Shown here piece by piece: positions 1 to 10,835 of a stretch of DNA of 64,000 bases. Both the position numbers and the translations under genes were made by a program. The notes under the pieces are model-generated. The model did not search any database, was not told the origin of the DNA, and was given only the letters and a program-made list of their open reading frames with translations. How positions within the stretch are numbered: the stretch's first letter is position 1; each line of letters opens with the position of its first letter. Source of the stretch: Panicum virgatum (Eukaryota; Streptophyta; Magnoliopsida; Poales; Poaceae); contig NC_053146.1 of the NCBI RefSeq assembly GCF_016808335.1, forward strand, positions 9,989,015-10,053,014, read 5' to 3'.

Positions 1-2186
1 TTTAACATGCTGGTTGTTTAATGTTTCTGTGATGTTTTGATTTAATCTTGAGTAATGCATGTTTTAGTTTGTTTATTTAATATTTGTAATTCTAGAAGTC
101 AGAAAATTATGAACTTTATGCAGTAGCTTACTCTTTATATGTTTTGTTCACTGTAAAAATTTCAGAACCAGAAGCTATGTGCATATTTTTAAAATCTATT
201 TTTTGTTCGGTTTGTCTTCCTAGGGCTAAAATAAATGTTTTCGGTCACCGATAAATGTTAATAAATTTTTGTTACACTCTTTACCAATATCTTATCATGC
301 CAGTTAACTTTTGTTACTAAAACATGGCTACAAGTTATGTTTTTGTATTTGTTTGGTTTCCAGCTATGGCTTCATTTTACAAAAGCATTGCTAAACTTTT
401 CCTTTCTGCATGTTTCAATCCATCAAGTTATGTCATTTCTCGGTGAAGTATATTAACTCTTGTTAGCTAGACAGGTTTGGTTAATCCTTATTTGGTGAGT
501 GCTTGCAATGATTTGATTTAAATTAACTTGTATGTCCTGTTGGGGTTAATTTAATTACCTCCTATTATCAATAAATGTTGGAAAATCATGATTGCTTGTT
601 AATTCCAACAATTTAAGTTAGTCCTGTATAAGTTATGTTAACCTCTTGAGAACTAGTTCATGGGTTGCTTTTATTTATTTTACTTTTATGCCTTGTTGGT
701 TAAATAAATTGTTCTTTCTTGCTTTATATTCTTGCTTAGCTTTTTCTAAGCAAGCTAGTAATGCTTTTTAGTAGGAAATACTTCAGGCTGAAATAAATTG
801 AACCTGAATTCTCTTATTGCAGCACCAACCCCTTTTGCCTTTTGAGTTTGTTTGTTGTGTTTACTCGATAAATGATTGCCCAGTCATGTCTTTCCTTTAA
901 TCGCATTGCATTTGCATCGTTGCATATCATCTAGGTACACTAGATGTGCGACACATGGAACCGGAGGGCAATGTTGAAGCCGAGCCAGAAGATGGTGCAT
1001 GGGTAGACCAATCCAGAAGACGGAAGGACCAACTGGAGTGCATGCTTGGACTGGGATGATGTCAAGCCGGAGCAAGACTACAAGCTAACTAACTGACTTT
1101 GTATCAAACCCAGGCAAGTCCCGGAGCATAACCCTTAATTTCAGTATTCAATGTTTATTATATAATTATTGTGCATTTATGTTTCTAGGAGTTGATTGGA
1201 ACTGTAGATGCATGGTCCCTAGGTTTCCTCAGTTACTCTACTAGTGTGCAGGTCATTAGTACTGCCATGCTTAATTAGGACTCGGTAGAAGTCGGTAGAT
1301 TCCTGTCACTCGCGAGCTATAGGTCCTTGTTACTTATGGCCGTGAGGGGCCCATTCACCCGGGTTTAGGCAGGCGTGGTTCAGACGTCGGGGTAATGATG
1401 GGAACAGTTACATATGTGGTCCGGCGTGGCTGCACGTGTCGTGTGAGTTAGGTCTACCTTGCAATGTTAAATCGAATCGATTCGCCGTGACTCGCGGATA
1501 TGAGAACCTTGATCTCTCTGTCACATCATAGCAAATGATGGAATTGGGAATGGAAAGTTGAGAATATGAGTTATGGCTGTGGTACTCTGAAAGGATAATG
1601 TGATCAACCATGCGTGCTCTAGATGTTCAGACAAATCTAGTCGGTATATGTATAATAAACTTGAGCTAAAATACTCAAAGTAAGAATCCACTATTAGTAG
1701 CTTTTCAGCAAAATAACTCCAGAGCCAAATAGCATTGCATGTCTAGGAGTCGGCTAAGTATATATCATAGTCGGGTAAGACTTGCTGAGTATTAGTATAC
1801 TCAGAGTTTGTTGTTACCCTATTTTCAGGTAGCTGCTGCTGGTTGAATCTAACCAGGATTCACATCGGTGGGCTCGATGTGACGTTCTCACGACTTCGTA
1901 GGTAACGTTGTTTTCAAACTAAGCTTTTATCTAAATTCCGTTGCATATTAACTCTGACAATTACTTTAAACTTGTTTTGTGAAGTTCTGTTTTGTAATTT
2001 AAATTTGAGAAACTTATGTCTGCTTGTAATCATCTGCGCTCGCCTTCAGGTGAGAGTTCCAGTATTTTCGATCATTAACCCAACAGGCTGCCGGGTTACA
2101 CCATTTTAAGTGCGTGCTTACTTGATTAATGCTTAAGATGATAGTTAGCACACTTAAACCGGTTTAATTTAGGCGGTTCTGTGACA
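1..2186. mobile_element. Probable LTR-retrotransposon fragment or LTR end
   Basis: This AT-rich stretch has no credible coding exon; the longest open frames are about 65 codons. Its right part (about 1180-2186) resembles the terminal region of grass Ty3/gypsy-type LTRs and ends in GGCGGTTCTGTGACA at 2172-2186, a CA-ending LTR-like terminus. The matching TG end is not seen and may lie left of the window, so a solo LTR, a 3' LTR or a fragment are all possible. No target-site duplication could be tested. The family assignment is from general resemblance only. Confidence 0.4.
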
Positions 2187-2519
2187 GCGATCAGGACCCT
2201 AGGATTCTAATCCAATGGCTAAAGATAAAAGTGTGCTATTTTAGCACTTAAACCCCTCACCAATCCCCTCCTAATATCACTTTCTGCAAAAACACCCCAA
2301 ACGAGTGCACCGGTTCGGTTCCTGGCGCCCCCATCGCTCCTCGCATTTTTTTCCATCCGATACGCCACCGCCGGCCCTGCAGCAAGGACGCCGTCGCCGC
2401 CCCTGCACCTGACGCCGCCGCCCCTACGCCTGACAGCCTGGAGATTGCCCCTGCAGACCCGCCTAGAAATTGAATAGTCATCAATTTATATTTTGAAATT
2501 TTGGTCTGTAGACTCACTC
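2187..2519. other. Unassigned intergenic DNA
   Basis: No gene is seen. A short inverted repeat near 2230-2250 (AGTGTGCTA ... TAGCACT) looks like a MITE end or a small hairpin. From about 2340 the sequence becomes GC-rich with runs of CCGCC. Confidence 0.35.
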
Positions 2520-3914
2520 GTTTCGAGCCCTCTCTCCCGCAATCCTCTCTCCCGCAACCCCTTCCCCGCCGACGACCCCTGTGGATGCCGCCGCTGCCCG
2601 GCCGGCCGGCAGCGGCGGCGGCCCGTGGCTGCGCCGAAGTCGGCCAGCCGCCCTCCTCCCTCATCCCCTCTCTCCCTCAGCCCTCTTCTCTCCCTTAGCT
2701 CAGGTATCGTGGTCGCCCCACCTCCTCCGACGGTGTCGCCAGTGGCTAGGTCGGCGGTGGTCAGATCCGCCTGCTCCATCGCCGGATCCGTGCCTCTCTT
2801 GGCCGGATCCCACCTGGCCGGCGCTCCTCCGCCTGGCCGGTGCTCCTCCGCGGTGCTGCTCCGCTTGGCGGTGCCGGCGCTCCTCCGCCCGGTGGTGCTG
2901 GCGCAGCCCCAGCCTCCTCTGCCAGTGCTTGCACTTTTGGCAGAGATGATACCGCAAGGTTGGCTGGCGTGGGCCCTTGGCTTCGCACGGTGCGGGGGTC
3001 GCGGGTGGCCTGCCGCCGTCTGGGCTGTCGTGGCTCCGGTGGATCTTCGGCCTCTGTGGTTCTGATGGCCTTCTGGGGCCGCCGTCCGGCTTAGTGGGGG
3101 CGGTGGGCTTCCTTGCCTCCGTTTTGCTTGCTTCGCTTGGCTTCCTTGGCGTTGCGTTCTCGAGGGAAGAATGGGGGTGCAGGCGAAAGCCATGCCCGCT
3201 TGTGGGTCGATGACGACGACGCCCTCGAGCGCCACTTACCTTGTTGAAGGCTTCATCCGTTCCTCCCTTCTTCCCTCCTCTCCGGTGAGCTTTGTGGGTG
3301 AAAACCTTGACCTTATGGTCCAGCAATGGTAGTGCCAGTGGCGTCACTTCCTCGTTGGAGGCTTTGCTGTCAGCGCTCTGCCGGCTTTGGAGTCATGGGG
3401 TGCCTACCCTATCCACCTTGTTCTCGCGTCGCGGGTTGGCACTATCGTCGGACCCTCTGATCCTGCCTTCGCTTCACCGTCCTCGCCATCACTCTTGGTT
3501 GCTCAGGTCGCTTCATTCTGGCGGATGCTTTGCCGCCTTGCTGGTTGAAGTTCATGTAGGTGCATGCTTTGCCACCGTCTCTTTGAGTTGGTTGTGCCTT
3601 CTGGTGGATGCTTTGCCACCTCTCTCAGCTTGGGCGGATGCTTTGCCGCCTTGGTTCCTATTCTCCTTTAGCGGATGCTTGGCCACTAGGGATCTTGCTG
3701 CTACGTCGGTGACTGTGCAATCTTGGTTGTGGCATTCCTTCTTGCAGGTTCGGTTGTATCGGTGGTGTGGGTTCCCTTGTTTTGTGGGTTGAGCGCGTTG
3801 TTCTCCCCGTGTTGCTTGTTGCTGTTTGTATTTTTTGTTGTGTTTTCTCGCTTGTGTGTGCGTTTTTTCAGTGTTTCTCTTTTTTTAGTCCTTTGTGCTC
3901 TTGTGTCGGTCAAT
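2520..3914 (+). mobile_element. GC-rich retroposon, partial copy A
   Basis: This GC-rich, apparently noncoding block is related to the block at 24515-26216. Both share a GC-rich 5' portion around GGCGGCGGCCCGTG, a GTGAAAACC segment, an array of GGCGGATGCTTTGCCGCC-type motifs and a CCTTTGTG...CGGTCAA stretch near the right end. Copy A lacks the tail and poly(A) present in the other copy and stops about 74 bases before the dirigent start codon. It is therefore a 3'-truncated or rearranged copy. Motif copies are at 3520-3537, 3559-3576, 3603-3620, 3633-3650 and 3670-3687. Open frames here are overlapping, compositionally biased and unlike known proteins. No target-site duplication was resolved and the left boundary is approximate. 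Confidence 0.5.
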
Positions 3915-4724
3915 CTCGAGTGGCACTACGCACTACCATCTTCAGCTAGCTAGAGCTAGCTCTTTCTCTGGACTAGACCAGCAGCCCATGGCGAGCAACG
4001 CGTCCAGCCTCCAAGTCACACCCTGCGCCACGCCCACCGAGTGCAGCGAGCTCAGGTCCCAGGGCCTGTATCTGTTCCACACGCACCTGGGCCCCAAGGC
4101 CAACCGGGCCCTGATCATAGACGGCAAGGGGCCGATGGGCGCCACCGCGGTCAACAACTGGACGGTGTGCGACGGGCCAGGGCCGGATGCCAAGGTCGTC
4201 GCCCGCGCCCAGGGCCTGCACATCCTAGCCGGCAACTGGCTCAACTCCTTCAGCCTCGTCTTTGAGAACGAAAGGTACATGGAATAGTTTGAGTGATGTG
4301 TCAATGTGAAGTTGCTTGATGTTATTATATAATCGGTAGCTTTTCTGCCTAGTTCGTTTTAGAAAAAAAGAAAGATATGAAATAATAGTTTGGGTTACCT
4401 ATATATCATATTAATTAAGTTTCTTGACCCATGAATATTTTGTTAATCTTTACCTTGCCACATGCATCATCCTAATTAACACTTGAAGGGTCCATGTATA
4501 ATATTTGTCTCATGCAGGTTTAGCAGGTCCACACTTCATGTGATGGGAATCACGGTCGAAGCTGGGGAGTGAGCGATCGTTGGGGGCACTGGCCAGTTTG
4601 CCATGGCATCCGGTGTCATCACCAAGAAGTTCCATGAGCAACGAAGCGATGGCAACATCATTGAGCTCACTATCCATGCCTTCTGCCCACTACTCAAGGG
4701 GACAAGGGTGAGAAATATAATTAA

Positions 4725-5725
4725 GGCTCCATTTGGTTCCAAATAAGTTACCTACTTATAAGTTAAAAAGTGAAATAAGTGACTTATTTTGTCAAACACT
4801 ACCAACTTCTAAGTCACCCCAACTTATAAGACATAAGTTGGTACACCCCTACTTAAAACTTATAAATCCCCCTTTCCGTGTGGGGCCCACATCTTTTCAC
4901 ATGGGGCCCACGCCAACCCTATCGGCACCCGACCATGCGCGGTGCCCCTCCCGTGCTCGCCGCCATCACATCCCTCCAGATCTCGCCGTCGCCGCCCCTC
5001 GACACCACATCACCGCCCCTCGCCACCTAGCCACCGCAGCCACCCCTCGGAGGTGGAGTCCACTACGGGTGAGGGAGGCCACAGGGGTGGCCCACCGGCT
5101 AAGCTTGGGCGGCAGTGGTGATGGAGCTCGGGGGAGGGGGACGCCGCCCTGCTCCCCCGCCGCGCTGAGACGACCATCGCGCCACGCCGAGACGGCCGCC
5201 GTGCGAGCTCGGATCCCCCACCGCTCCTCGACCCAGATCCGGCCGCCGCGCCACGCGAGCTTGGATCCGTGAGTGCAGAGGAGCCGAGGCGCTCCCTCCC
5301 ATGGCCGCGCGCGTGAAGGTGAAGAAGGGCAAGCGGATTCGCCTCGAAGGAGGCGCAGGTGTGGGGGCGGTGCGGCTCACCGGCGCCCAGGAGGCAGTGT
5401 GGGGGCGACACGGCATGGAGAGAGAGGGAGGGAGGGCGCGGATCCGCCCGCTGCCCGCCAGTGGAGGGCCGCGGCAGGGAGACGGTGGCAGAGCCCTTCG
5501 GCCGCTCCGCCGGTGGAGGTACGCGGCGAGAAGGCGGAGGCCATAGTTCCTCGGCCGCTCCGCCGGTGGAAAGAGAGAGAAGAGCGGGCGGGGGGATGAG
5601 ACTGGGGCGGGGTTCCAGAGGGAGCTTATAAGTTACCTACAATCAAAATAAATTGAACTTATAAGTCATTGAATTTTAGTCAGCTGACTCAAAAAGTCAC
5701 CTGACTTATGGAACCAAACAGGGTC
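4725..5725. mobile_element. PIF/Harbinger-type (Tourist-like) element, about 1 kb
   Basis: The ends are inverted: GGCTCCATTTGGTTCC at the left and GGAACCAAACAGGGTC at the right. They are flanked by the 3-bp duplication TAA (4722-4724 and 5726-5728), as expected for PIF/Harbinger elements. The outer parts are AT-rich with further inverted stretches, and the centre (about 4920-5620) is very GC-rich. The central open frames are low-complexity and overlap on both strands, so no transposase is claimed. The element lies in intron 2 of the dirigent-jacalin gene. The GC-rich centre could be captured host DNA. Confidence 0.75.
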
Positions 5726-5919
5726 TAAGCCGCCCGCATTATCTAAATCTGTTTCCTATAATGAATTCTTGGAGTATACATATATAAGTTATATATATAC
5801 ATATATGCATCTGTTCAAGTCAGTGACCACTACTACAAATCCGGTTTGTTGTCCCGGTTCCAAAGGGCTATTTGTCCCGGTTTTGGAACCGGGATTCGCC
5901 TTAGGCTTTTGTCCCGGCT

Positions 5920-7105
5920 TGTCGTGGTGTGGAAAACCACAGTTGGGTGGCGGAATACACGCGCCTAATCCTAAGTGTAGGATGTGCTCGGGGGGGGGTA
6001 GGTAGGATTAGTCCGATCTAGATGCAAGAACACGATGAACACATCAGGTTTAGAGTGGTTCGGGCCGCCGGAACGTACTACCCTACGTCCACTGTGTGTT
6101 GTATTGCTTGTGCTCTCAAGAGGTTGAGAACAGGATTGTTCGGAGTGAATCCGAGCTTGTGTTGTGTCTGGCCTTGGCTTGGCTTTACGTACTCCTCCCT
6201 TTTATATCTCAAGGGAGGAGTGTAAATAGCCGTTGGGTCCCCAACAGATGGGCCCAGTGATGTATTTGATATTGTACACAGCGGAGCCTTAAATGCTACA
6301 GATCCGGAGATCTTCGTCGTCGGCCTCCGTGCGTACCTTCCGACTGGGTATGGTCTTGAGCTGTCCTGTCGGAGTAGAGTCTAGCCTCTGCAGCCACGCG
6401 TCGAGGTCATGATGAAGCGCCGAACTACTGACTCAGTCCACTGTAGCAGCGTGCACTGTTGCTCCAGTCAGTAGCTGGTCATCATGACTCGTCGCCCGTG
6501 CGCACGGCGCTGAGTCTTTAATGTTTGCCTTGGTAATTGACGAGCCGCCTCGATAACTGGCGATCCACAGTGTGGACTGACAAAAGCTGCCCCGTGCCCA
6601 GCGGCAGCAGAGCACGCCTCAACCACTCGCAGTTAATGCGGGTGGGTGAGGGAGCTTCCAGCAGAAGGCTTGTGCCCGCGCCTGCACATGCGGGACACGT
6701 GGGCGAGCTTCCAACGGAAGGCTTGCGCCCGCGCCCGCGTCTGTGTGACACGTGGCGGCTCCGGACCCCTCCCGAGCAGCTAGCTGAGCCGAGAGCTCAC
6801 GGGGGTCCGGATAGGCACGTGGAGGTCCCGGACCCATCTGCGGGAGTCCGGATGGCACGTAGAGGTCCCGGACCCACCTGCGGGGGTCCGGGTCCGTGGC
6901 CACAGCTGTTGAGCATTTCCACCTCTGGGACACGTGGTGACACCGGACCCATCCCCGAGCGGGAAGCGGGTCCGGGACCGTTGGTCCGGTGAGATGGAGT
7001 CGGACCCCAGGGGTCCGGCTGCTCAACTCCTTAGGGCGTAGTTACGGATAACTACGCGAGTCTTGGCAAAGTAGGAGTGGGTACCCCAGTTGCAGGGTAC
7101 CGACA
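5920..7105 (-). repeat. 3' LTR of the nested retrotransposon
   Basis: Direct repeat partner of 8426-9607. It begins TGTCGTGGTGTGG and ends GGGTACCGACA on the plus strand, and differs from its partner by scattered substitutions and small indels. Confidence 0.85.
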
Positions 7106-8410
7106 GAGGCCCCCGGGCCCGCCTCGGGAGAGGCAACGAACCCGCAGGTGGGGCCACTACTGTGAGCAACTTGGCTGCTTCTGGCGCCCAGCGGTGCGCG
7201 CTGCAAAGGTCTTGTCCTGCGTCGTCCATCCTTTGGGTCACCTGCTGCATCATCACATTTTGGACCTGCACATGACTCTGGGTAGATGCTTAGTAGCATG
7301 CCCACGGGTCCCAAATCCTGTTGGCTATGATCCTTTGAGATAGACAGCTAGGCTCAGTGAATGGAGCTCAAGGGGCCAGCCTTTAGGTTAAGAGAAAGTC
7401 CGGACCTCCAGGTTCCTAGTCCTAGGTACTACGGCACTCATTCACAGGAGGTGGTGCGTGCAGGCTTAGGGTACGGAATCAGGCTAAGCGGCTACACGGC
7501 TCCGGATCTCCCTGGAGAATGAGTGCGCTTCCCTGAACCTGCAGGTTCCTAGGGGTCCGAACCCCTCTCTTCCATGAGGGGTCTCAAGCTAAATCACTAG
7601 CTAGCCAACTCAATTCGGACTACAATCACTGCACAAGAGTAAGAAGCCACGTGGGGGTTAGCGCAAACAGAATGAGTAGATTGAAATTGGAATGTAACAT
7701 CATTAGAGGCGAACTGAGAATAAATTTTTCCTTTATAACTAGATGTACATGAGGTGTGCGATGTAAGCCAAAACACGGGTTTATGAGGCCGGAGCTGTCC
7801 GGACCTCCGGGGCTCCAGTCTTAGGTACTACGGTACTCGCCCTAGGGAGCTAGTGCATGCAGGCTTAGGGTACAGAACCAGGCTAAGCGGCTACACAGCT
7901 CCGGACCTCCCCGGAGGGTGAGTACGCTTCCCTGAACCTGGTTTGCAGAGGTCCGGACCCCTCCACGGGGGAGGCTCACCGGACTGGACCACACGGAAGT
8001 ACTACCTGGTTACAAAGAAAAAGGTTTTATTCCCTGCTGGGCCTCTAAGGGTAGGACTTACAGAGATGTAGAGTCGGGAGTGCGACCGGAGTCGGCTTAA
8101 CATCGGAGAGAGCCACCAGAGTCGGCTTAGTGCGACCGGAGTGGGCTTTCCGCCGGAGCGGGCTTGGTGCGACCGAAGTGGGCTTTCTGCCGGAGCGAGC
8201 TTCCTCACATGAGTGACGTATGCTGTGAGCTGGGATTTGTTGAAGCTGTGCTTTCCCCAGACCTGCTTGATGACGAGCTAGGAGAGCATGACCCGTTGTC
8301 GCCATCCTGCTGACGCAAGCTGTTGCCGCGCGAGTTCTGGCCCCCGGGCGCTCGCCACCTGAAACATGGTGATTCCGAGCCGATGATCAAGCGAAAGCCA
8401 AGCACCCCCA

Positions 8411-8423
8411 ACCTGGCGCGCCA
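8411..8423 (-). other. Primer-binding site of the nested retrotransposon
   Basis: On the minus strand the sequence TGGCGCGCCAGGT lies two bases inside the upstream LTR. This TGG-starting motif is common after grass LTRs and is what fixes the element on the minus strand. The priming tRNA was not identified. Confidence 0.6.
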
Positions 8424-8425
8424 AA

Positions 8426-9607
8426 TGTCGTGGTGTGGAAAACCACAGCCGGGTGGCGGAATGCACCCGCCTAATCCTAAGTGTAGGATGTGCTCGGGGG
8501 GGGTAGCTAGGATTAGTCCGATCTATGCAAGAACACGACGAACACAGTAGGTTTAGAGTGGTTCGAGCCGCCGGAGCGTAATACCCTACGTCCACTGTGT
8601 GTTATATTGCTTGTGCTCTCAAGAGGTTGAGAACGGGATTGTTCGGAGTGAATCCGAGCTTGTGTTGTGTCTGGCCTTGACTTGGCTTTACGTACTCCTC
8701 CCATTTATATCTCAAGGGAGGAGTGTACATAGCCGTTGGGTCCCCGACAGATGGGCCGAACGATGTATTTGATATTGTACACAGCGGAGCCTTAAATGCT
8801 ACAGATCCGGAGATCTTCGTCGTCGGCCTCCGTGCGTACCTTCTGACTGGGTATGGTCATGAGCTGTCCTGTCGAAGTAGAGTCTAGCCTCTGCAGCCGC
8901 GCGTCGAGGTCATGATGAAGCGCCGAACTACTGACTCAGTCCACTGTAGCAGCGTGCACTGTTGCTCCAGTCAGTAGCTGGTCATCATGACTCGTCGCCC
9001 ATGCGCGCGGCGCTGAGTCTTTAATGCTTGCCTTGGTAACTGACGAGCCACCTCGGTAACTGGCGATCCACAGTGTGGACTGACAAAAGCTGCCCCGTTT
9101 CCAGCGGCAGCAGAGCACGCCTCGACCACTCGCACTTAATGCGAGTGGGTGAGGGAGCTTCCAGCGGAAGGCTTGTGCCCGCGCCCGCACATGCGGGACA
9201 CGTGGGCGAGCTTCCAGCAGAAGGCTTGCGCCCGCGCCCGCGTTTGCGTGACACGTGGCGGCTCCGGACCCCTCCCGAGCAGCTAGCTGAGCCGAGAGCT
9301 CACGGGGTTCGGATAGGCACGTGGAGGTCCCGGACCCATCTGCGGGAGTCCGGATGGCACGTAGAGGTCCCGGACCCACCTGCGGGGGTCCGGGTCCGCG
9401 GCCACAGGTGCTGAGCATTTCCACCTCTGGGACACGTGGTGACACCGGACCTGTCCCCGAGCAGAAAGCGAGTCCGGGACCGTTGGTCCGGTGAGATGGA
9501 GTCGGACCCCAGGGGTCCGGCTGCTCAACTCCTTAGGGCGTAGTTACAGATAACTACGCGAGTCTTGGCACAGTAGGAGTGGGTACCCCAGTTACAGGGT
9601 ACCGACA
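8426..9607 (-). repeat. 5' LTR of the nested retrotransposon
   Basis: Direct repeat partner of 5920-7105, beginning TGTCGTGGTGTGG and ending GGGTACCGACA on the plus strand. On the minus strand it is the upstream LTR. Confidence 0.85.
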
Positions 9608-9643
9608 CGGGTGGCAGAACCGGGACTAAATGTCCCACACGCT

Positions 9644-9719
9644 AAAAAAAATTTGCGCCCCGCGGGATTCGATCCCAAGATCTCTTGCCGAGCGCATGAT
9701 TTCCTTGCCAACTCACCTA
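9644..9719 (-). other. tRNA-like Pol III cassette inside the CACTA
   Basis: On the minus strand an A-box-like TAGGTGAGTTGGCAAGG (9703-9719) is followed by a B-box GGGATCGAATCCC (9664-9676), then a run of eight T (9644-9651) suited to Pol III termination. Order and spacing fit a tRNA. The 3' acceptor-like GGGGCGC has no pairing partner at the 5' side, so this is a degenerate tRNA-derived segment rather than a functional tRNA gene. Confidence 0.5.
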
Positions 9720-10340
9720 AGTAGTACATGTGACTGAGTATAGAATAATTTCCTTTTGAACTGTCATGTGGAGGGGTTTTTTGTCCAGGTTGGTGCCACC
9801 TTTTGTCCTGGTTGGTGCCACCAACCGGGACAAAAGGATCACCCTTTAGTCCGGGCTGGTGTTATCAACCGGGACAAAAGGGTTGGGCCTTTTGTCCCAG
9901 GTGGAGCCACCAACCGGAACAAATGGTGGACCTTTGGTCCCGGTTGGTGCCTCCAACCGTGACAAAAGGCCCCTGTCCCCCGCTGGCCCGGCTAGCCGTT
10001 AGACCCGGAACAAAAGCCACATTTGATCCCGGGCCCAAATGCAGCCGGGACAAATGGTCTGGATCAAAGGCCTGTTCTGTAGTAGTGGACTTTACAGCTC
10101 GTGTGTGTGTCTATATATATATACACACACGCGCAGCAGCACCCTGTCACGAAGATCGGGACATGGGGTGGGTATGGAGGGGACCCCATGGACATCGCCG
10201 AGGCGCCCAAGCGCCTGGAGAGCATCACCGTTCGCAGCGGCCCGGGTGTCGTCACCGCCATCGCCTTCTCCTACGCCGACCATGCCGGCCAGAAGCACGC
10301 TGCCGGTCCCTGGGGCGGGTCCGGTGGGCAACCCCACACG

Positions 10341-10835
10341 GTATGCAGTTAACAATCTAAAAGCAGGGGATCACTGTGGAATAGTCTAATTCGATCTCTT
10401 CATCATCGTCACCGACTCCGATGTACAACGAAGAACGAACTGAGTTAGGCTTGCTTTCGTTTGGTATTTCTCTGATGTACAACGAAGAACGAACTGAGTT
10501 GGGGATCCTAGCTCCCCTCGCGGGTGTCTTGTTTGCATTGTGTGGTGTGTTTGCTTCTGTGTCTTGTTTGATTTGGTCAAATAATAAAGATGTCGACCGA
10601 AGATTGATTTATCGTGTATATCTGTGTCCATGTTTTTTTACTGGAGAGAATTAATTCAGGTTCCATTGTTTGTTTACAATATCAACAAGTGACGTCATTT
10701 TTTAAATAATACTCGTTGAGATAGAAGCGTATAGAAAGGACATAAAGACATCTGTCTCAGCCAAACTTCATAAAGAACCCCAAAGAAAAGCAATATTGAA
10801 AACAAGCCCTTGAATCCTTTGCAACCAGAAGCAAC
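10341..10835. other. Region downstream of the jacalin exon, no gene
   Basis: No remaining jacalin exon was recognised. The stretch contains a 26-bp direct repeat (10421-10446 and 10475-10500) separated by 28 bp. The rest is ordinary AT-rich sequence. Confidence 0.4.

Larger units (their letters stand above)
5920..9607 (-). mobile_element. Non-autonomous LTR retrotransposon nested in the CACTA
   Basis: Two long direct repeats of about 1.18 kb (5920-7105 and 8426-9607) bound a 1.32-kb interior without coding capacity. Read on the minus strand the LTRs begin TGTCGGTACCC and end CCACGACA, that is TG...CA. A primer-binding-like TGGCGCGCCAGGT follows the upstream LTR, and a purine-rich tract lies just before the downstream LTR (rc of 7106-7125), which sets the orientation. 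Flanking pentamers are CGGCT (5915-5919) and CGGGT (9608-9612), a 4/5 match for a target-site duplication. The two LTRs are near identical by eye, suggesting a fairly recent insertion. With no gag or pol it must have been mobilised in trans. Confidence 0.85.
5828..10087. mobile_element. Non-autonomous CACTA (En/Spm-like) transposon
   Basis: The ends are CACTACTACA (5828) and TGTAGTAGTG (ending 10087), flanked by the 3-bp duplication GAC (5825-5827 and 10088-10090), which is diagnostic for CACTA elements. Subterminal regions contain repeated, inverted copies of the CCGGGACAAA/TTTGTCCCGG type at 5850-5915 and 9785-10060. No transposase is present. An LTR retrotransposon (5920-9607) is nested inside, leaving only about 570 bp of CACTA sequence. 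The whole block sits in intron 2 of the dirigent-jacalin gene. Confidence 0.85.
3988..10340 (+). pseudogene. Dirigent-jacalin (BGAF/jasmonate-induced-like) gene, broken
   Basis: Exon 1 is 3988-4274, starting MASNASSLQV. It carries the first half of a dirigent domain, with YLFHTHLGP, GATAVNNWTV and NSFSLVFENER. The donor GT is at 4275. Exon 2 is 4518-4707, after CATGCAG, and continues the domain (STLHVMGITVEAGE, then AIVGGTGQFAMASG and ELTIHAFCPLLKG). An in-frame TGA at 4570-4572 interrupts it where the family has Trp. Exon 3, about 10137-10340, encodes the start of a jacalin-like lectin domain (VTKIGTWGGYGGDP ... GPWGGSGG) and is followed by GT at 10341. The second half of the jacalin fold was not found downstream. 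Intron 2 is about 5.4 kb because of a Harbinger-type element and a CACTA element. Grass family members combine a disease-response dirigent domain with a mannose-type lectin domain, and some aggregate beta-glucosidases. The stop codon and missing C-terminus argue for a pseudogene, while the splice sites remain recognisable. Confidence 0.8.

Noticed and set aside
2486..3347. Overlapping open frames of 190-249 codons on both strands
   Set aside because: They are GC-rich low-complexity sequence in retroposon copy A; none has a start context, domain or homologous frame in copy B.
5010..5631. Several open frames of 80-133 codons
   Set aside because: They sit in the GC-rich core of a Harbinger-type MITE, are repetitive in composition and conflict with each other.
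9644..9719. Functional tRNA gene
   Set aside because: A and B boxes are present, but the 5' acceptor strand does not pair with the 3' side and no cloverleaf could be drawn by eye.
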